A DNA stretch of 64,000 nt, from the NCBI GenBank assembly GCA_023053685.1, contig JALIGW010000002.1, positions 163,510,534 to 163,574,533 of the forward strand. Reading direction: 5' to 3'. Shown in pieces: positions 59,827 to 64,000 of this stretch (the stretch's first letter is position 1; each line of letters opens with the position of its first letter). Both the position numbers and the translations under genes were made by a program. The DNA is from Diadophis punctatus similis. Its lineage: Eukaryota; Chordata; Lepidosauria; Squamata; Dipsadidae. The notes under the pieces are model-generated. The model saw only the letters and a list, made by a program, of their open reading frames with translations. It made no database searches and was not told where the DNA came from.

Positions 59827-62118
59827 CTCTAAAAACGAGAAGAAGAGTAGAATGAAATGGTTATAGAAAAGCCAAGGCATCCATTAAAAATGAGGAATTC
59901 ACACAATGAAATAGAAAGGAGCTTTGAAAATAAAATGTCACATGGGGAGGACAACCTCATGGCTGTCATTTAAATGGCAAACTTTTTTTTTAATAAGCTT
60001 AGATAAATGGGCACCCATCTTGTAGTAGCTAATGAACTGGGGTCATCTCCAAATAACTATGTAGGGAAGTTGACAAGCTTGAAAGGAACTAACTCTTTTA
60101 ATTCCCACTGAAACAACCAAAAGGTCTCAAATAATCAACATAAATTAATAAAACCCAACCTGAAAACTTATACATTGTCTGTTCAGGTTCCCTTTACATT
60201 TTTATACATGGGAGCCCACACTTCTATTCCAAGGATTCACAAGTAAACAAACTTTGAAAGTCAGGGGCACATTTGAAATTGTGTGAGCATGTGGCTGGTA
60301 TAGTCACAAAATGGTTGCCAGGAGAGTCTTACTTATTCAAAATGACAAACGACAAAAAAAAAACCACCTTCCATTTATCTGCAAGCAAGCAAGCAAGCAA
60401 ACAAACCCCAAAGGCATTCCTGCAAATAAATATTTGCACCATAGCAGAGATCCTATTACTAACATAGCACATTTTTTTTCACAGCTAATGTAATCCTCAC
60501 GAAGAACTAGAAGAAAACAAGTTATACTTTACTTTCAGGTTCATTCTAGTTAACATCTAGTCTCCACAGTAAAGCCCACAATGGACAAGTTTCTGAAAGC
60601 AGAAACAAGAGAGATGAAGCGATCCTATATAATTTAAATTCTTCAGCGTTTGGTCTTCATCCCTTCAAACATCTCATTCTTCCTTAGCTTTGGTTATTGA
60701 AATATGCAGAAATACGGTTTTGTATAAACATTGACATGTCACTTTCAGGTTAATGTCTATCTGTCCATGCATTTCCTCCCCTTAAAATCTCCCTAACATA
60801 GGAACCGTCTAGCAATGATGGAACCTTATTATAATATGCAACCTGTGGTGAACATCCCAAGTTTGATGTGTCTTTAATCAGAAAGAGTCAGTGATGCCTA
60901 TGTATGTATCAGTAATTCCAGTATCCTTAATGGGGCTTTATGCTCTAGGCGAGCCGTTTTGAGTCTTCCTTGGGTGAGTTGCACATCCCTTTCTATAAAA
61001 TCTTTAGCTGCACTATGAAGTTCTTACCCAGAAGTGGATTATTTTGACATTAAGCTCCTGCACCAGAAGTCCTCTTAGTACACAAGCAGCTTAATTTAAG
61101 GATAGTTATCAACCAGACAGTACTGAAGGCACGGCTTGGTTATCAGGATTGCAAAATTCTGAGACTGCCATTTGCCAGATTTTCTGGCTTCCGACACTTA
61201 GAGAGATCATCCTTTCACAAGATATATTTCGGGTATTGCACTTACGTTTGTGCCAAGGGCAACGACAGACACCGTGGTGCTTCTGAAACAAAGAACAGAG
61301 AAAAGCAGAATGATTCAATTGGCCATATCTCTGCCCATAAACTGGATTAGTAAGAGAGAAAGCAGATTGTGGTCAAATGAGGTGAGCCATGGAAGATACA
61401 TGGTTTATCTTCTATTTTGTAAACTTGAAACCAGACCAGGGTAGATGAATTGTATTGGAGACGAAGGAGAGGAGATTGATTCTGCTTTCATGCAGTTTTT
61501 CATATTGAAATGATCCACCACACCACACTGAATTTTATTGTCTGGTTGCCTCTTTATGATTAATAGAGAGGAGAGGAGCTTTGGGAAACATCATATGGAA
61601 AAGAATAAATAATCTCTCTCAACGCTGAAATAGTAATCTGATTCAGTTTTCCCATGCCTGTCCCTAATTTAGCAACAGACATAGGAGGAATTATTTTCCT
61701 ACCCTATATGACTGAGTCATGAGTGGATGGATTATGACACAATTGGAACACAACAGTTCAGAAGCTTCTTGTTTCTCCCTCAATGTGTGACTCACATCAA
61801 GCATACTGGGCTTCTATAATCTATTTCTTGTCAGACCTGGGTCAATTCAATTAAAACCAAACTTTTTTCTTTGACATCACTTTTTCAATACACAATTTTA
61901 TAGGAAATGATCTATGTCTCTGGTTTGGGGAAAGAAATTTCTCTTCAGCAATGTTTAAGATATTCAGACAAACCAGGAGCATATGGGACCATATCACACA
62001 TATAACATTGAAGAACGTTAGGACTGGTAATCTGCTTTCTATTATCATGATAAAGCATATTTTCTCTTCCAGAAATGTGGAAACAGTACAGGAGAATGGC
62101 TGGGCTCTCCTTTTCTAC
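59827..62118 (-). other. PPARGC1B: PPARGC1B intron
   Basis: AT-rich intron of about 2.4 kb in total. A GCAAGCAAGCAAGCAAACAA run is at about 60.38 kb. No gene was recognised. The upstream end of the intron consists of the LINE tail listed next. Confidence 0.75.
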
Positions 62119-62203
62119 ATACGTTGTACGCCGCCCGGAGTCCCGCGGTGTATGTTGTACGCCGCCCGGAGTCCCGCGGGAGTTGGGCAGCCTATAAGAA
62201 CGA

Positions 62204-62234
<31 letters not shown>
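62119..62234 (+). mobile_element. L2-type LINE 3' end abutting the PPARGC1B exon donor
   Basis: A + oriented LINE tail. A GTTGTACGCCGCCCGGAGTC unit occurs twice in tandem (about 62.12 and 62.15 kb), then GAGTTGGGCAGCCTATAAGA and an AAATAAATAAA repeat that runs to within two bases of the donor of the large PPARGC1B exon. No coding part remains. Confidence 0.9.
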
Positions 62235-62235
62235 C

Positions 62236-63412
62236 CTGTTTGATGGCAGGGGGTGAAGCACTGACTCTCATTTGCTGCGTAAGTATCGCTTTCCCTAGAA
62301 CTTTCTGGTGAAGGGGTCTGCAATTCCATTGGGAAACTCTGGAATCCCCCGTCCATCTCATCAGCGCCACTCACTTCTACTTCCGCTGCTGGTGCTTCTG
62401 TATCGAAGTTTTGCAAAGACGAGCAGAGGGCAGGCTCCATTGAAGTGAATGCGTTTGCTGTAGTCGCTGAGGACAGGGTAGGTTCTGAGGGAGGTTTATC
62501 AAGGAAAGACTGCCAAACGCTGAGCTCAGGGTTGAGTCTTTTAGAGCGACGCACTGCATAAATAGAGGTGTCCAGCTTGCGGCTTGACTTTCCGTAGGAT
62601 CCCTGACCCATGGGAGTCCCTTGTTTTGCACCATCCTCTTCTGCAGTTTCAGCCCCGGACTCTACTTTGAGACTCTGTCTCAGCTCAGTTTTCATTTCAG
62701 GTATTATTTTGGTGGCAGGATTATTATATCCATCCGTAGATTCCCTCCCGGTATTGTGAGGCGAAGTTCTTGAAGATTTGTGAAGCTGTGACCTGGCCAA
62801 GGAGGCGTAGACAGGTTTTGCTAATCGATATGGCTTACTCACATCGCATGGGAGTTCTCTGGCAAGCAGTTCTTTCAGGATGGAGAATTCAGAAAGCGGA
62901 GTTCGGGATTGTTTGTAGTGCATGGAGAAATGCCAAGGGCCGGATGGGCAACTGTCATTCCCAGAGAGTGGAGGCTGCTGCAGCAGGGGATCTGGCTTTG
63001 CTCTTTTGGAGGAGCTGTGAAAAGGCTGGTGTTTCCCCTCAACAGGATGCATGGGGGGCAGTTTTCTTGGAGGAAGGCAATAAGTATGCATGTAGTGGAT
63101 AAGCTCCACTGCAGCATGAAGTTCCTTGTCTCCAGTGCCTTTCTCGGAGGAAGAGAGAGGAGGGGCTACACTGTTACCGCAATTCGATGCATCTTTACTT
63201 AAATTGCTATCTTCTTCGGTTTGGATGTAATGTCTCTGGGGTACAGAGCAGGTGCTAATGTTGTCAGCATGACACTTGTCTAGTGGCCCACTGCTTTTTC
63301 TGTGTGGGCAGTGTCTAGTGGTGGTGGTCGTAGTAAGATGTTTATGAAGCTCAGTACAGTTCCGACTTTGAGCCTGGGGAAAAGTTGACTTTCTGTCGTG
63401 GACACCTTCCAC
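62236..63412 (-). CDS. PPARGC1B: PPARGC1B large central exon
   Basis: PGC-1beta is a nuclear coactivator of ERR and other receptors that drives mitochondrial and lipid gene programs. The exon is 1177 nt: acceptor TTGCTTTTGAAG, phase 0 in, and donor AAACAG|GTATTT leaving one base. Residue landmarks (exon-local) are QSRNCTELHKHL (15-26), LIHYMHTYCLPPRKLPP (104-120), and SEFSILKELLARELPCDVSK with the LXXLL nuclear-receptor box LKELL (179-183), then PYRLAKPVYASL and later YAVRRSKRLNPELSVWQSFL. All of these are PGC-1beta landmarks. The frame is open throughout. The donor lacks G at +5 because a LINE tail starts there. The N-terminal activation domain lies on exons beyond the right edge. Confidence 0.97.
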
Positions 63413-64000
63413 CTTCAAAAGCAAAGAAAAAAAGGAAATTAAGCTACATCCAAAATTTATTCATTTCTTTGTTCTAGGTGGTTAAGCATAGAGCATATTG
63501 CAGCAGAGATCATTCAAATCTTTACATATTTCACATCACTAAAATGGCTGTTTCAAGACTTAATGATACCATACTTAATTAAAATACTTAATTTAACTAT
63601 ACTTAATTGCTGACAAACTAGTAAGATAACATTGTATGGGGTTTTTCCCCCCAACCATCCATATCAAATGCCATAGATTCATATTAGGTAATAAAACAAT
63701 GGAAGAATCATTCGCAGAGCCATTTCTCTATGACTTAAATGACAGAAGGTTCTGGCTTTAATTCAAAAACAAGTAATTTAATGGACAGAATCATTATGCT
63801 CTATTCTATTTCCAGAGAATTTGCGGAATCTGATTTTTCTGGTGGCTGCTTATTATTTCTCTAAATTTGGCTTCTATTCCCACCAAGATGTCTATGTTTT
63901 ATATAATATTGTGCAAATGATTGTGCAAATGACTTTGCTTTATGCTTGAAATAACAATAACCAATTCTCAACACCATGGTCAGAGAGGTCTTCATAACAA
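63413..64000 (-). other. PPARGC1B: PPARGC1B intron (partial)
   Basis: AT-rich intron sequence upstream of the large exon acceptor. No further exon was recognised before the window ends. Confidence 0.75.

Overview
This is nuclear DNA from a squamate reptile, most likely an advanced snake. The lineage call rests on three repeats: a Sauria-type SINE with an ACCTTT tail (14.28-14.77 kb), many copies of a second squamate tRNA-derived SINE, and a CR1/L3-type LINE end fused to (AATAG)n/(GGAATA)n arrays (30.55-30.80 kb), an association known from colubroid snakes. Genes are split into exons with GT-AG borders, and most of the window is AT-rich intronic or intergenic DNA packed with transposons.

Two protein-coding genes are recognisable, both on the minus strand. 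At the left, the first coding exon of SLC26A2 (sulfate/anion exchanger) lies at 1131-1782. Its likely CpG-island promoter and untranslated first exon lie near 9.25-9.9 kb, and the remaining coding exon is beyond the left edge. At the right, seven consecutive coding exons of PPARGC1B (PGC-1beta coactivator) run from 63412 down to the stop codon at 52581. All exon phases agree, and the exons sum to 2481 nt (826 codons plus stop) with no disruption. The 5' exons are beyond the right edge.

Human 5q32 has the order PPARGC1B-PDE6A-SLC26A2. I see no trace of PDE6A in the roughly 43 kb between the two genes, so it looks lost or moved. That interval is a transposon landscape. It holds several families of non-autonomous hAT elements with clean 8-bp target duplications, three families of TA-flanked MITEs, a Tc1/mariner element with two identical 100-bp terminal repeats, an L2-type LINE split by a hAT element, CR1-type and R4/Dong-like remnants, SINEs in both orientations, and very long purine/pyrimidine microsatellites.

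The most noteworthy points are: retroposons inserted against two splice sites of PPARGC1B (the donor of the large central exon and the acceptor of the first RRM exon); the missing PDE6A; the young Tc1 copy with one in-frame stop; a datable nested pair of hAT elements at 41.25-42.08 kb; and a tandem pair of near-perfect palindromes at 44.0-44.35 kb. I found no convincing new gene system.
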